Shown in pieces: positions 9,292 through 16,576 of a stretch of DNA of 64,000 nucleotides (the stretch's first letter is position 1; each line of letters starts with the position of its first letter). The DNA comes from Chitinophagales bacterium. Lineage in GTDB: Bacteria; Bacteroidota; Bacteroidia; Chitinophagales; Saprospiraceae. The notes beneath the pieces are model-generated. The model was not told where the DNA came from, did no database searches, and worked only from the letters and a program-made list of their open reading frames with translations. The DNA lies in contig JAFLBP010000013.1 of assembly GCA_017303875.1 (NCBI GenBank), positions 1 to 64,000 on the forward strand, given 5' to 3'. Position numbers and translations under genes: made by a program.

Positions 9292-10266
9292 TTAAAACAC
9301 CTTATTGTATTTCACAAAAAAGGTATTGCGGATGGAAACCCGTTTGCCGAGACGGTCGGGGCGACCGCCGACTTTTACCAAAACCGCATCGTCGTAGTAC
9401 CAGTCGGAGCGCAGGCTCAGGGCCAGGTGTTTGGACAGCAGGAGGTCTAAGCTGCTGAGCCATTCGACGCTGATATTTTCCGGGGTTTTGAGGTAGTTGG
9501 AATACAGGTCGAGCACACTCAGGAAAGCAACTTTGTTGTTGGCGAACTTGAGGTTCAGGTCGGCGCGGAGTTCGGCGCCGACCTGGCCGGTCCACATTTT
9601 TCCGGGTTTGTTGCCAAAAAGTGTGGCGCCGCTTTCGGTTTGTTGGGCAGCCAGCACGGGGTCGCTGACGATGACGTTTTTGTTGGATACGGCCGAGAGT
9701 AGCAAATTGAAGCGCTGATTGGGTTTCCAGAGCAGGCCGGGAGCGAGTTTCAGGGTGGCAGGCGCGAAGCAACGGGCGGAAACCCGGCTGGAGTCGGTTT
9801 GCGGGCTGAGAAAACGCCCGTCGTAGGTGGGAAGGGTCTGGGTTTGGATGTCGGCCATGAGGGCGATGAACCATTTGCCGACGAGGCGTCGGCCGATCTG
9901 GCTGTTCCAGAGCAGGGCATCGGCGCCCTTGGTCCAGTCGGCATCGCTTTCTTTGAGCACTGATAATTGCAGGATGGCGCGGTTGTTCCACAGGTATTTC
10001 CGGCCTTCGTAGTTGAGCATGGCGTTGAGTTGAAGGCCAGCGCTGAGGCGGCCGTCGCCTTCTCCGACGCGTGGGTTGAGCAGGGAAATGGCCGAGGCGT
10101 CGAGTCCGATACCGCCGTTGAAATGCCAGCGTTTGGCGAGGGAGTCGCGGCGGGTCGTATCGGTGTTAAAGACGGGTGTTTCTATTTTTTGGGCGTGCAA
10201 TGGCGAGTAAAACAACAGGCAAAGCAAGCCCAGCGGCAGGAGCTGCCGGATGAAGAAATGTTGCAT
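9292..10266 (-). CDS. DUF3078 domain-containing outer-membrane protein
   Basis: A 324-aa protein. The start at 10266 gives a clear signal peptide (MQHFFIRQLLPLGLLCLLFY...LHAQ); the open frame further upstream is spurious. Family features are W-x-F-N-G-G-I-G-L-D-A-S near residue 50, LNAMLNYEGRKYLWNN, and DLLLSKHLALSLRSDWYYDD near the end, with alternating strands throughout. DUF3078 proteins are Bacteroidota-specific, probable beta-barrel proteins without an assigned role. The gene stops 31 bp before the giant surface protein starts on the same strand, so they are probably co-transcribed. Confidence 0.8.
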   Translation of the reverse strand: MQHFFIRQLLPLGLLCLLFYSPLHAQKIETPVFNTDTTRRDSLAKRWHFNGGIGLDASAISLLNPRVGEGDGRLSAGLQLNAMLNYEGRKYLWNNRAILQLSVLKESDADWTKGADALLWNSQIGRRLVGKWFIALMADIQTQTLPTYDGRFLSPQTDSSRVSARCFAPATLKLAPGLLWKPNQRFNLLLSAVSNKNVIVSDPVLAAQQTESGATLFGNKPGKMWTGQVGAELRADLNLKFANNKVAFLSVLDLYSNYLKTPENISVEWLSSLDLLLSKHLALSLRSDWYYDDAVLVKVGGRPDRLGKRVSIRNTFFVKYNKVF

Positions 10267-10407
10267 GACGTGTTGGTATGTGTTGTTTGACGGAGAGAGG
10301 GGGGCGGTTAGGGTATTTGGGAAAAACTGGCCTGAACTGCTAACTTCCGGCATCCCTACTTTTTTGTCTTGACACAAAAAAGCAGGCAAAAAAGTCTTCG
10401 CGTTCAC

Positions 10408-10569
10408 GTTTACTAAACTTTGAAAGTTTAGTAAACATGAATGGCTGGATTTGAACAAGGCCGATGTTATGGATTGGCCATTTAGTATTCAGGTTGTGTT
10501 TCGCGTTCACGTTTCGGGTTTTCACGTTTACTAAACTTTAAAAGTTTAGTAAACGTGAAAACCCGAAAC
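10408..10569. repeat. Palindromic array: 59-nt near-perfect palindrome plus a second copy of its core
   Basis: Positions 10511-10539 and 10541-10569 are perfect 29-nt complements around a single central base. The core GTTTACTAAACTT...AAGTTTAGTAAAC also forms a separate hairpin at 10408-10436. CGCGTTCACGTTT words surround both. The array lies in the 350-bp gap between the 128-aa gene (stop 10617) and the DUF3078 gene, on the 3' side of the former. No gene is visible in this gap; 10267-10400 shows nothing else. Transcript termination or processing is the likely role. Confidence 0.7.
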
Positions 10570-10616
10570 ATGAAAACACTTAGCAATGATTACTAGTGAA
10601 CAGACCTGAAAAACAT

Positions 10617-11003
10617 TTACTGTTTCTTCAAATCAGCAATATCCTCTGAGATGATAATCATTCCTCCGCCGCCACCCGGCACTTTCAAGGTTATGGCATC
10701 GTGGTAACCGATTACGACGCCGCAGCAGGAGCCGATGCAGCCCACTTCCGTCCAGGCGCAGGAGCCGGCGCCATCGCTGCACGAGCAATTCAGGGAAGCA
10801 ATGGTACCGATCAGTACCGGCTCTTTTTGGCCTTCTATGATGACTTTCATAGGTTTGGCGGAGCGCAGCACAAGGCTGCCGTCTTTTTGCACTTCTTTTT
10901 TGATGGAAGGTGCAATTTTGACCTTAACCTGCGCAGAAAGGGTGGTACTGCCCACAAACAGCAGGGCCAGCACAGCGAATGATTTCAGCAATAGTTGAAA
11001 CAT
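10617..11003 (-). CDS. Small secreted Cys-rich protein, unknown
   Basis: A 128-aa protein with a Sec signal peptide (MFQLLLKSFAVLALLFVGSTTLSAQ). The mature part has a Cys cluster, SLNCSCSDGAGSCAW and VGCIGSCCGVV at residues ~73-101, then a Gly-rich stretch (PGGGGGMII). The family is not recognised. Seven Cys in under 30 residues suggests a disulfide knot or a metal site. It is 37 bp downstream of the 149-aa secreted protein and likely shares its transcript. A long palindromic array follows it. Confidence 0.55.
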   Translation of the reverse strand: MFQLLLKSFAVLALLFVGSTTLSAQVKVKIAPSIKKEVQKDGSLVLRSAKPMKVIIEGQKEPVLIGTIASLNCSCSDGAGSCAWTEVGCIGSCCGVVIGYHDAITLKVPGGGGGMIIISEDIADLKKQ

Positions 11004-11039
11004 GGTATGTTTTTGTTTAAGAAGTTATTCAGATTGATA

Positions 11040-11489
11040 TTAAAGCTCAATGGCCATGTAAACAAGACCAGACTTTGGATCACTTAGAACTGCCTTGCCA
11101 GCTTCTTTGGAGATGCTGAATTTGCCGGAACGCAGCACGGATAAGGTTTCAGCCTTCAAATCCGAACCAAAAACCACGATATTGGAATCTTTTTTGCAAA
11201 AAGACGCCACCGCGGCCGGCGATTGCTGAAGTGCCTGTCCAAATTGCTCCTGTAAACGCAACATATATGGGTTCTCGACAAGTTCAAACTTTTCCCAGCA
11301 ATTATTCACAGCACCCTGGCAGGACTTTGGCGGAGTACTGTTCCATGAGCCAACCAATACATATCCGCCTTTGGGGCCAAATGGCATTTTTGCCGCTGTG
11401 GGACGAAAAGCATTCAGTAGGGTAAAAGCAAGAAGTATTGCAAAAGCAAACACAGGTAATTTGATTACTGACTTTTTCATTTTATTCAA
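11040..11489 (-). CDS. Small secreted/membrane-anchored protein, unknown
   Basis: A 149-aa protein with an N-terminal hydrophobic segment (VIKLPVFAFAILLAFTLLNAF), either a signal peptide or an anchor. The mature part has two Cys (SCQGAVNNCW) and a third near residue 97, and no recognised domain. The start could also be the second Met at 11480. Its upstream region (11505-11584) resembles that of the unrelated secreted protein at 14354-15385, so both may be under the same leader control. Confidence 0.5.
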   Translation of the reverse strand: MNKMKKSVIKLPVFAFAILLAFTLLNAFRPTAAKMPFGPKGGYVLVGSWNSTPPKSCQGAVNNCWEKFELVENPYMLRLQEQFGQALQQSPAAVASFCKKDSNIVVFGSDLKAETLSVLRSGKFSISKEAGKAVLSDPKSGLVYMAIEL

Positions 11490-11504
11490 AGATTTTGCAT
11501 TTTC

Positions 11505-11584
11505 GCCTACTCTGTACGCTTTTCGGCTTCCGCGCCCGGCATTGGTATTTTACGTGCGTTTCGGGTGGACACACGATTCCCGGG
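11505..11584 (-). promoter_or_regulatory. Candidate structured leader, copy 1 (upstream of the 149-aa gene)
   Basis: On the minus strand the segment runs from CCCGGGAATCGTGTG to GCCGAAAAGCGTACAGAGTA and GGC, ending 15 nt before the ATG at 11489. It aligns along about 80 nt with 15408-15484. The last ~30 nt are nearly identical (one insertion and one or two changes). The preceding part is diverged, but complementary pairs are kept: GTGTG with CGCAC, CCCG with CGGG, and CGC with GCG. No reading frame is shared. This suggests a folded 5' leader rather than a protein. Confidence 0.5.
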
Positions 11585-11589
11585 CCGCA

Positions 11590-11610
11590 GCGGCGCAGGA
11601 CATGCGCCGC
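11590..11610. terminator. Hairpin after the first fibronectin-III gene
   Basis: GCGGCGCA at 11590-11597 pairs with TGCGCCGC at 11603-11610 across a 5-nt loop. It lies 35 bp after the stop of the minus-strand gene at 11645 and just before the candidate leader. No U-run follows on the minus strand, so it could be part of the leader structure instead. Confidence 0.4.
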
Positions 11611-11644
11611 CGGGGCAATAGGGAAATATGAAATATGAGGGGAT

Positions 11645-12364
11645 TTAGTACTGGAGCTGGAGGCTCATGCTGCCATTGGTAACCCGGACGCCGGAGCTTG
11701 TCAGTTCAAGACTGTAAGAAGAAGAAGCCAGGCCATTGGTAAAGGAGATGCTGGCCACCGCGGCGCTGGTAGTAACAGGACTGAAATTAAAGCCGGAACC
11801 GCTCGGGTTAATAATATCAAAAGAGCTGTCACTTTCCCGTTTGATCCAGAAAGACTGATTATTGGCCGTCACTTTTATATATTGTGTATTGCTGATTGAT
11901 GGCGACCAGTTCACACCACTGGAATTTAGTTTACCTATTCCGCTAAGTCCGGATGGCGCCACTTGTACAATGACATCTACAATAATTATTCCCAGAGGCT
12001 TGGTTTGAAACTGTATCGGCTCGGTGGGCATACTTTTGCAGGTAGCCGAGCAATTGGCAATAATTCTGACCTGATAGGGCGTATTGGGCGTCAGGCCGGT
12101 AAGCGTGTAAGGGTTGCTCAGGCCCACATCAATGGTGGTTTCCACGCCAGTTGTCATATTTTTCAGCTTGACGGTATAGCCCATCACCGTGACCGGCGGC
12201 GGCGTCCAGCTGACCTGGGCGGTGGTTGTGGTAATATTATTGACTTTTACCTTGGTCGGCGCCGGACAGTTGCAGGGATTTTGCGCGCCGGCAAGCAGGC
12301 TCATACCGGCGGTAAAAAGCAGCAGTAATAAAGCGCACAAGCGGTTTTGAAGTGCATTTTTCAT
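11645..12364 (-). CDS. Secreted fibronectin type III domain protein, cassette 1
   Basis: A 239-aa protein with a signal peptide (first ~27 residues, ending SLLAGAQ). A Cys pair (NPCNCPAPTKVKV) opens one fibronectin III domain at residues ~35-125: TTTTAQVSWTPPP, YTVKLKN, YTLTGLTPNTPYQVRIIANC. After it comes GIIIVDVIVQV and a Ser/Gly/Asn-rich beta-strand region of ~105 residues without known homology. It is paralogous to the protein at 15619-16344, with the same order of Cys motif, domain and I-I-V-D linker. It is divergent from the helical gene at 12610, and both paralogous pairs have this arrangement. Ligand unknown. Confidence 0.7.
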   Translation of the reverse strand: MKNALQNRLCALLLLLFTAGMSLLAGAQNPCNCPAPTKVKVNNITTTTAQVSWTPPPVTVMGYTVKLKNMTTGVETTIDVGLSNPYTLTGLTPNTPYQVRIIANCSATCKSMPTEPIQFQTKPLGIIIVDVIVQVAPSGLSGIGKLNSSGVNWSPSISNTQYIKVTANNQSFWIKRESDSSFDIINPSGSGFNFSPVTTSAAVASISFTNGLASSSYSLELTSSGVRVTNGSMSLQLQY

Positions 12365-12405
12365 TGTGTGTGTTGTTTTGAAACGTTTGTGTTGTGTTGA
12401 TGGGA

Positions 12406-12444
12406 CAAAGATGGGCGCTGCTGCTGCTGCGAAGCAAAGACAAA
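12406..12444 (-). promoter_or_regulatory. Promoter of the cassette 1 fibronectin gene
   Basis: On the minus strand TTTGTCTTTG (12444-12435) is followed after exactly 21 nt by CATCTTTG (12413-12406), 41 nt before the ATG. The same boxes with the same 21-nt spacing lie upstream of the paralogue at 16344, although the spacer sequences differ. This fits a Bacteroidota promoter (TTTG at -33, TAnnTTTG-like at -7, one mismatch). Confidence 0.6.
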
Positions 12445-12609
12445 AAAAGGGATTTGTTCCACAGGCACTTTGAAAGCCTGTTCACAATTCCTTTTCAAAT
12501 GCGCCCTTGAAGCAGGTTTGTGGACGGCAAAAAAGGCAATTGTTGCGGGAAAAGTTAATTTTTTAAGGAAAAAACAGGACATTTGCCTTGTGCTTATTCC
12601 ATAAAACAC

Positions 12610-14235
12610 ATGCTCAACAGCTCCCTTTTAATTACCTTTCGACTCCTGAATGCGGAGGAATGGGAGGCGCTCGACTACTTTGTCGCCTCGCCGCTCTTCA
12701 AATTGAACAACCGGCATCAGGACGCGGTGGCGCTGTTGAACTACCTCAAACCCCATGCGCCCGACTTTAGCGATGCCGCCGCCCTCGAACGCGAACAGGT
12801 AGCCGCCTCGCTTTTTGGGCACCGCGCCAACGCAGAAGCCGAACTGCGCAAGGCCATGTCGAACCTCAACAACATCCTGCGGAAAATGGTGCTGCTGCAA
12901 CAGGCCATCCACGCCGATAACGTGGACCTGCTGCAAACCGCCCGCACCGAACTGGCCATGATGCGTTTTTATTACAATCGCCTCGGCAAATTGGAAAGCA
13001 GCAAAGCCGCCGATAAAAAAAACAAGCAGGCGGATGCCATGCTGGAACAATTGTACAACAGCATTATCAGTAAAACGGAAACCGAAACGCTTGGCGATAT
13101 CAACACCTGGACGGCGCAACAATACCTCGAACTCCTGCACATTCGTTTTGAAGCGCGTTATATCTGGTTTAATTTCAATGAGTTAAATAATGGAGATACG
13201 ATTACCTTACTCTTAGACGCCATTCAGGAACAGGAAATATTGCACCAATACCTGCGCCTCGATTTACTGACGATTTTGCAGGCCAAACTGACGGTCGGCA
13301 ATGTGCTTGATAAAGAAAAACAGGCGCTTGAAGCAGATGTGTTTATTGCGCATACCCTCCGGAATCCGCCGCAAATTCCTTTACAAAAGACCATGCCGTT
13401 TCAGGCGGCCATGTATTATTACGCCTTGCAGATGTTGCGCGATCTGGAACAGCCCTCGGGCGTGGAAGCCTTTAACCAGCTGGATGACCTGTTGCGCAGC
13501 GCGGCAAAGCACCTGCCCAACGAACAAATATTGGGTTTAAAAGCCGTGCAGCGCCTGTTTTGCAGCATTGTGATCAACCGCACGAGAAGCCCGTTTTTCC
13601 AGCAGCGCCGCTTTGAGCTGGTGCGCGAACATACCGAACAGGAAATGCTGCTGCGCAACGGACAGCTCTCGGCCGTACAGTTCAGCAGTCTGCTCAGCGA
13701 TGCGTTTCGAAGCGGGCCGGAAAACTACGCCTGGGCCGAAGCGTTTTTGCGGCAATTTGATAATGGTAAAAATGTGTTCGCTACCGAAACCCCTCGGGAG
13801 GTGTATAAAGTCAACAAAGCCAATCTATTATTCCATCAGGGCCAATACCGCGAAGCGGCCAACGAACTGATCGGCTACGAATGGTATGGCCGCATCGACG
13901 AGCCGCAGGTGCTGCTGCTGGCCATCCGCATTGATCTGAAAACCCGCTACGAACGCGGCCTGTTCGACGATGAGCATACCCTGCGCACCCTCGATGCGGT
14001 GGAAAAACGCGTCGGGCGGCTCCAGGAAATCAATCCCCAGTTTTCGGGCATGACCTTAGCATTTTTGCGCCTCGTCAAACAATTGTTCAACACCCAGACC
14101 CGCCTGCGCCAGCCCAAAACCAGCGGCTCCCGCGCTTTCGACCTCGACACCAAACGCGCACAACTCCTCGCCGCGCTGGAAGAGCAGCCTGTGGCGGAGA
14201 AGGGATGGCTGAGGGAAAAGGTGGAGGGGTTGTAG
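12610..14235 (+). CDS. Helical repeat protein of unknown function, cassette 1
   Basis: A 541-aa soluble protein with no signal peptide. It is rich in Leu, Gln, Ala and Arg with helix-pair periodicity (for example VNKANLLFHQGQYREAANELIGYEWYG), which resembles TPR/HEAT-type scaffolds; no catalytic motif is seen. The start at 12610 is chosen because the paralogue at 16577 begins with the same words (MLNSxLLITFRLL). The two proteins are moderately similar over ~400 residues and almost identical over the last ~134. It is divergent from the fibronectin gene, with ~245 bp between the starts. I would guess a cytoplasmic scaffold or regulator; this is inference only. Confidence 0.6.
   Translation: MLNSSLLITFRLLNAEEWEALDYFVASPLFKLNNRHQDAVALLNYLKPHAPDFSDAAALEREQVAASLFGHRANAEAELRKAMSNLNNILRKMVLLQQAIHADNVDLLQTARTELAMMRFYYNRLGKLESSKAADKKNKQADAMLEQLYNSIISKTETETLGDINTWTAQQYLELLHIRFEARYIWFNFNELNNGDTITLLLDAIQEQEILHQYLRLDLLTILQAKLTVGNVLDKEKQALEADVFIAHTLRNPPQIPLQKTMPFQAAMYYYALQMLRDLEQPSGVEAFNQLDDLLRSAAKHLPNEQILGLKAVQRLFCSIVINRTRSPFFQQRRFELVREHTEQEMLLRNGQLSAVQFSSLLSDAFRSGPENYAWAEAFLRQFDNGKNVFATETPREVYKVNKANLLFHQGQYREAANELIGYEWYGRIDEPQVLLLAIRIDLKTRYERGLFDDEHTLRTLDAVEKRVGRLQEINPQFSGMTLAFLRLVKQLFNTQTRLRQPKTSGSRAFDLDTKRAQLLAALEEQPVAEKGWLREKVEGL
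13833..14235 (+). repeat. 403-bp segment shared with 17842-18244 (copy 1)
   Basis: This 3' end of the helical gene matches 17842-18244 with a constant offset of 4009 bp and only scattered base changes (TAT/TAC, ATCGAC/ATTGAT and the like), while upstream the genes diverge sharply. The shared part ends at the stop codons. Confidence 0.9.
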
Positions 14236-14353
14236 GGGTGAAAAAAACGAAGCTGGAACGATCATTACGACCTTCCAGCCTCTAAGGGTTAAACAACACA
14301 GGAGCGTGTTAACCCGGGTTTGTTCAGATTTGGTTTTTCCCTGTGGGGGGAAT

Positions 14354-15385
14354 TTAATTGCGAATCGCCTCGAGTTGCTTAAGTTCTTGTGGAGGCAAAG
14401 CAAAGCTGTTGACTTCTTTGGTTTGAGCCTGGCGAAGTCCCTGAGTAAACGAGACGATCATCGTTGAGGAGCTTTCCTGATAACAGGCACATCTTACAAT
14501 CCGCATGATGCGGTAATGCTTGCCAACCTGAAATATTCCGGGTGTCCCATTTGCAAAACCCGGAAAATTAGTCGTATTTACATTGGGATAGATCTTTAAA
14601 GTATTACTTACAACTGACGCTGGATTGGCAGGGTTACTCAACTCACAAACGGTAAAGTAAATATTAGCGCAGGAAGTGTTGTTAACGGCCGTAGCAGTCA
14701 GGTTGTAAAAAGCATCTGAGGGATTTACATCCTGCGTAGTGATATTGAAGCTGGAAGGCAAAGTAGGCAGTAAGCCGAAACTAACATCATCCAGGGCAAA
14801 ATCATTACCGGCACCGGCAACACCGATATTTACAATTTCAACTTTTGCGGTGGCCGCATTGGCAGTCCATTGGGCAGAAAGCAGTTGCCATGCATCGGGT
14901 AAGCGCTTGAGGGTTGTAGCGGCAATCAACTGAACACCGTTAATCAGGACTTTTACAACAGGCTCTTTGTAGGAGCTGCCGGAAGTTGGGCGCTGGAGGT
15001 TATTGGCCTGCACACAGAAGTTGTACTTTTTCCCTTTTTGTACCGTAATAGTTTGTCGCCAGGCTACTTTATCCGTAGTAGCACCATCCGCTACGAGAAA
15101 CTGCGTTGCCGAAACCGGGCTGCACAACCATTGGCCGTTGTGATTAATCCCGCTGGTTGCAATGGTGTACTTTCCGGCAGTAAGCTGAGTGTAGGAGCCG
15201 CTGCTACCAGGAGCCACATAAGTCAGATCGGATGTAAACCCGGTGTTTCCAAGGCTGAAATCTCCGTTTTTAACGAGGTTGACATCTCCCCGAACACAGG
15301 GACAGGATTTAGCGCCCGGAACTTCCTGTGCTTGTACCGAAACGGCAAGCAAGGTGAGCGCGAAACAAATTAATGCGTTTTTCAT
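14354..15385 (-). CDS. Secreted protein with a probable carbohydrate-binding-like (galactose-binding fold) domain
   Basis: A 343-aa protein with a signal peptide (MKNALICFALTLLAVSVQAQ). Residues ~35-205 have the pattern NLVKNGDFSLGNTGFTSDL, ..., WRQTITVQKGKKYNFCVQA, ..., AATAKVEIVNIG, AGNDFALDDVSF. This is typical of DUF642/CBM-type jelly-roll domains in which a leading N-G-D-F and a closing D-D-V-S-F frame the fold. The C-terminal ~135 residues (with SCANIYFTVCEL and RIVRCACYQESS) are not recognised. It lies downstream of the cassette 2 fibronectin gene behind a candidate structured leader, and is convergent with the helical gene ending at 14235. Confidence 0.6.
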   Translation of the reverse strand: MKNALICFALTLLAVSVQAQEVPGAKSCPCVRGDVNLVKNGDFSLGNTGFTSDLTYVAPGSSGSYTQLTAGKYTIATSGINHNGQWLCSPVSATQFLVADGATTDKVAWRQTITVQKGKKYNFCVQANNLQRPTSGSSYKEPVVKVLINGVQLIAATTLKRLPDAWQLLSAQWTANAATAKVEIVNIGVAGAGNDFALDDVSFGLLPTLPSSFNITTQDVNPSDAFYNLTATAVNNTSCANIYFTVCELSNPANPASVVSNTLKIYPNVNTTNFPGFANGTPGIFQVGKHYRIMRIVRCACYQESSSTMIVSFTQGLRQAQTKEVNSFALPPQELKQLEAIRN

Positions 15386-15407
15386 TGAATGGTAATTTAA
15401 AGCTGAT

Positions 15408-15484
15408 GCCTACTCTGATACGCTTTTCGGCTTTCGCGGCCCGGACAGTTAATGTTGTGCGCCGGGCAGGCACAGTTTCCCAGG
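15408..15484 (-). promoter_or_regulatory. Candidate structured leader, copy 2 (upstream of the 343-aa gene)
   Basis: The minus strand runs from CCCTGGGAAACTGTGCC to GCCGAAAAGCGTATCAGAG and TAGGC, ending 22 nt before the ATG at 15385. GTGC pairs with GCAC, and a GCCCGG inside that loop pairs with a CCGGGC further on, which would form an H-type pseudoknot. CGC...GCG and GCC...GGC pairs overlap in the same way near the 3' end. Copy 1 (11505-11584) keeps these pairings with different bases. Confidence 0.5.
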
Positions 15485-15549
15485 GCATGCCAGATTTCAC
15501 ATGGCAGGCAATCGGGTATATTTTGCTTTATAAATTCAGGGGAAAAGTA

Positions 15550-15576
15550 GCCGTCGGCGCGGCTTGCGCCGACGGC
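15550..15576 (-). terminator. Strong intrinsic-type terminator after the second fibronectin gene
   Basis: GCCGTCGGCGC (15550-15560) and GCGCCGACGGC (15566-15576) form an 11-bp GC-rich stem with a 5-nt loop. On the minus strand it is followed by TACTTTTCCCC. It is 43 bp after the stop at 15619, between the fibronectin gene and the leader of the next gene, so the 343-aa gene likely has its own promoter. Confidence 0.65.
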
Positions 15577-15618
15577 AGGAAGTATTCATTGGGGTTTGGT
15601 TTTTCAGGGGGTAAGGAG

Positions 15619-16344
15619 TTATTGCTGGTAACGGCGGAGTATAATGCCGCTCGAAGGACTTACAGCGACGCCAGTTGCTGTAACTTCAAAATTAACCGAT
15701 ACCGTTGGTCCATGGTTGTTGTAAGCCCATGTAACTATATTTCCACTTGCCGAGCGTGTAGGAAATAGAGTGCCTGCGGTTAGTGTCCAATAGCTGGCAT
15801 CGTTTGTCGGAAAATCCTTCATGAACACCATTATATTCCCATCTGAAGCCGTGGCCTGGATGTACTCTCTTTGGCGCTGATTTGAATTGCTCCAAGGCAT
15901 GTTGCCCTCTCTGGTTGATTCTATCGGCGGGTTTATAAAAAATATCTGCGCGATGATGTCATCCACGATAATACCATCTGCGGAGGTTCGGAATGACGCG
16001 GTTGGCGCTGTAGGGCTATTGCCGCATTTGCAAACGCTGAATACTTTGGCTTCATAGTTGGTGGCAGGCGTGAGGCCCGTAGCGACAAACTCAAAGCCCT
16101 TGATAATTGTGTCAATGACCACAGTGGGCGTACCCCCTACAGGAACTTTGGATACCTGCACGCGATAGGTCTCGGTGTTGGGTGTGACCGTCCATTTGAT
16201 GCGGGCGCTGGTTGCGGTAGTGTCTGAAATGGTCACCTCTTTGGGGGCCGGGCATTTGCACTTGTTGGAGAACCAATTGCATGAAGTGCTGCCTGTAAGG
16301 CTCAGCAGCAGGCTGAAGAGCAGAATTTTGATTTGTACTTTCAT
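15619..16344 (-). CDS. Fibronectin type III lipoprotein, cassette 2
   Basis: A 241-aa protein starting at 16344 (MKVQIKILLFSLLLSLTGST), followed by SC, a good lipobox with the Cys near residue 22, so it is predicted to be a lipoprotein. CKCPAPKEVTISDTTATSA leads into one fibronectin III domain (~residues 30-120: RIKWTVTP, YRVQVSKV, FEFVATGLTPATNYEAKVFS). Then comes GIIVDDIIAQIFF and a ~100-residue beta-rich tail. It is a paralogue of 11645-12364, which has a plain signal peptide. Divergent from the helical gene at 16577. Function unknown; a surface-exposed binding role is plausible. Confidence 0.7.
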   Translation of the reverse strand: MKVQIKILLFSLLLSLTGSTSCNWFSNKCKCPAPKEVTISDTTATSARIKWTVTPNTETYRVQVSKVPVGGTPTVVIDTIIKGFEFVATGLTPATNYEAKVFSVCKCGNSPTAPTASFRTSADGIIVDDIIAQIFFINPPIESTREGNMPWSNSNQRQREYIQATASDGNIMVFMKDFPTNDASYWTLTAGTLFPTRSASGNIVTWAYNNHGPTVSVNFEVTATGVAVSPSSGIILRRYQQ

Positions 16345-16379
16345 AGTTTGTGTTGTTGTGTTACCCTTAAATGATGCAG

Positions 16380-16418
16380 CAAAGATGCGCGGCTTTGCGA
16401 GCAATTGGCAAAGACAAA
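16380..16418 (-). promoter_or_regulatory. Promoter of the cassette 2 fibronectin gene
   Basis: The minus strand has TTTGTCTTTG (16418-16409), 21 nt, then CATCTTTG (16387-16380), 35 nt before the ATG at 16344. Boxes and spacing equal those at 12406-12444. Confidence 0.6.
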
Positions 16419-16576
16419 AAAATCACTGTGTCCCATCATTTTTGTAAAAACGCGTATTTGGTTTGTTGCAAAATATTCCATAAAAAACTAAAATATGTCG
16501 TTTTGTGTGCAATTTCGCTTATGTTTACAACCTGTTAGCATGCAATGCAACAATTGGTTGTATCCCATAATTTACG

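Noticed and set aside
10617..11003. Cys-rich 128-aa protein as a bacteriocin exported by the C39 transporter
   Set aside because: It has an ordinary Sec signal peptide ending in SAQ, not a double-glycine leader, and is 28 kb from the transporter gene.
11505..11584. Cobalamin riboswitch
   Set aside because: The GGGAA...GTG fragment is suggestive, but the conserved cobalamin-box order and the downstream conserved segments are missing, and the regulated genes have no link to cobalamin.
15373..15768. 131-aa plus-strand open frame across the leader region
   Set aside because: It begins antisense to the signal peptide of the 343-aa protein and crosses a strong terminator hairpin; the paralogous region at 11505 does not keep the frame.
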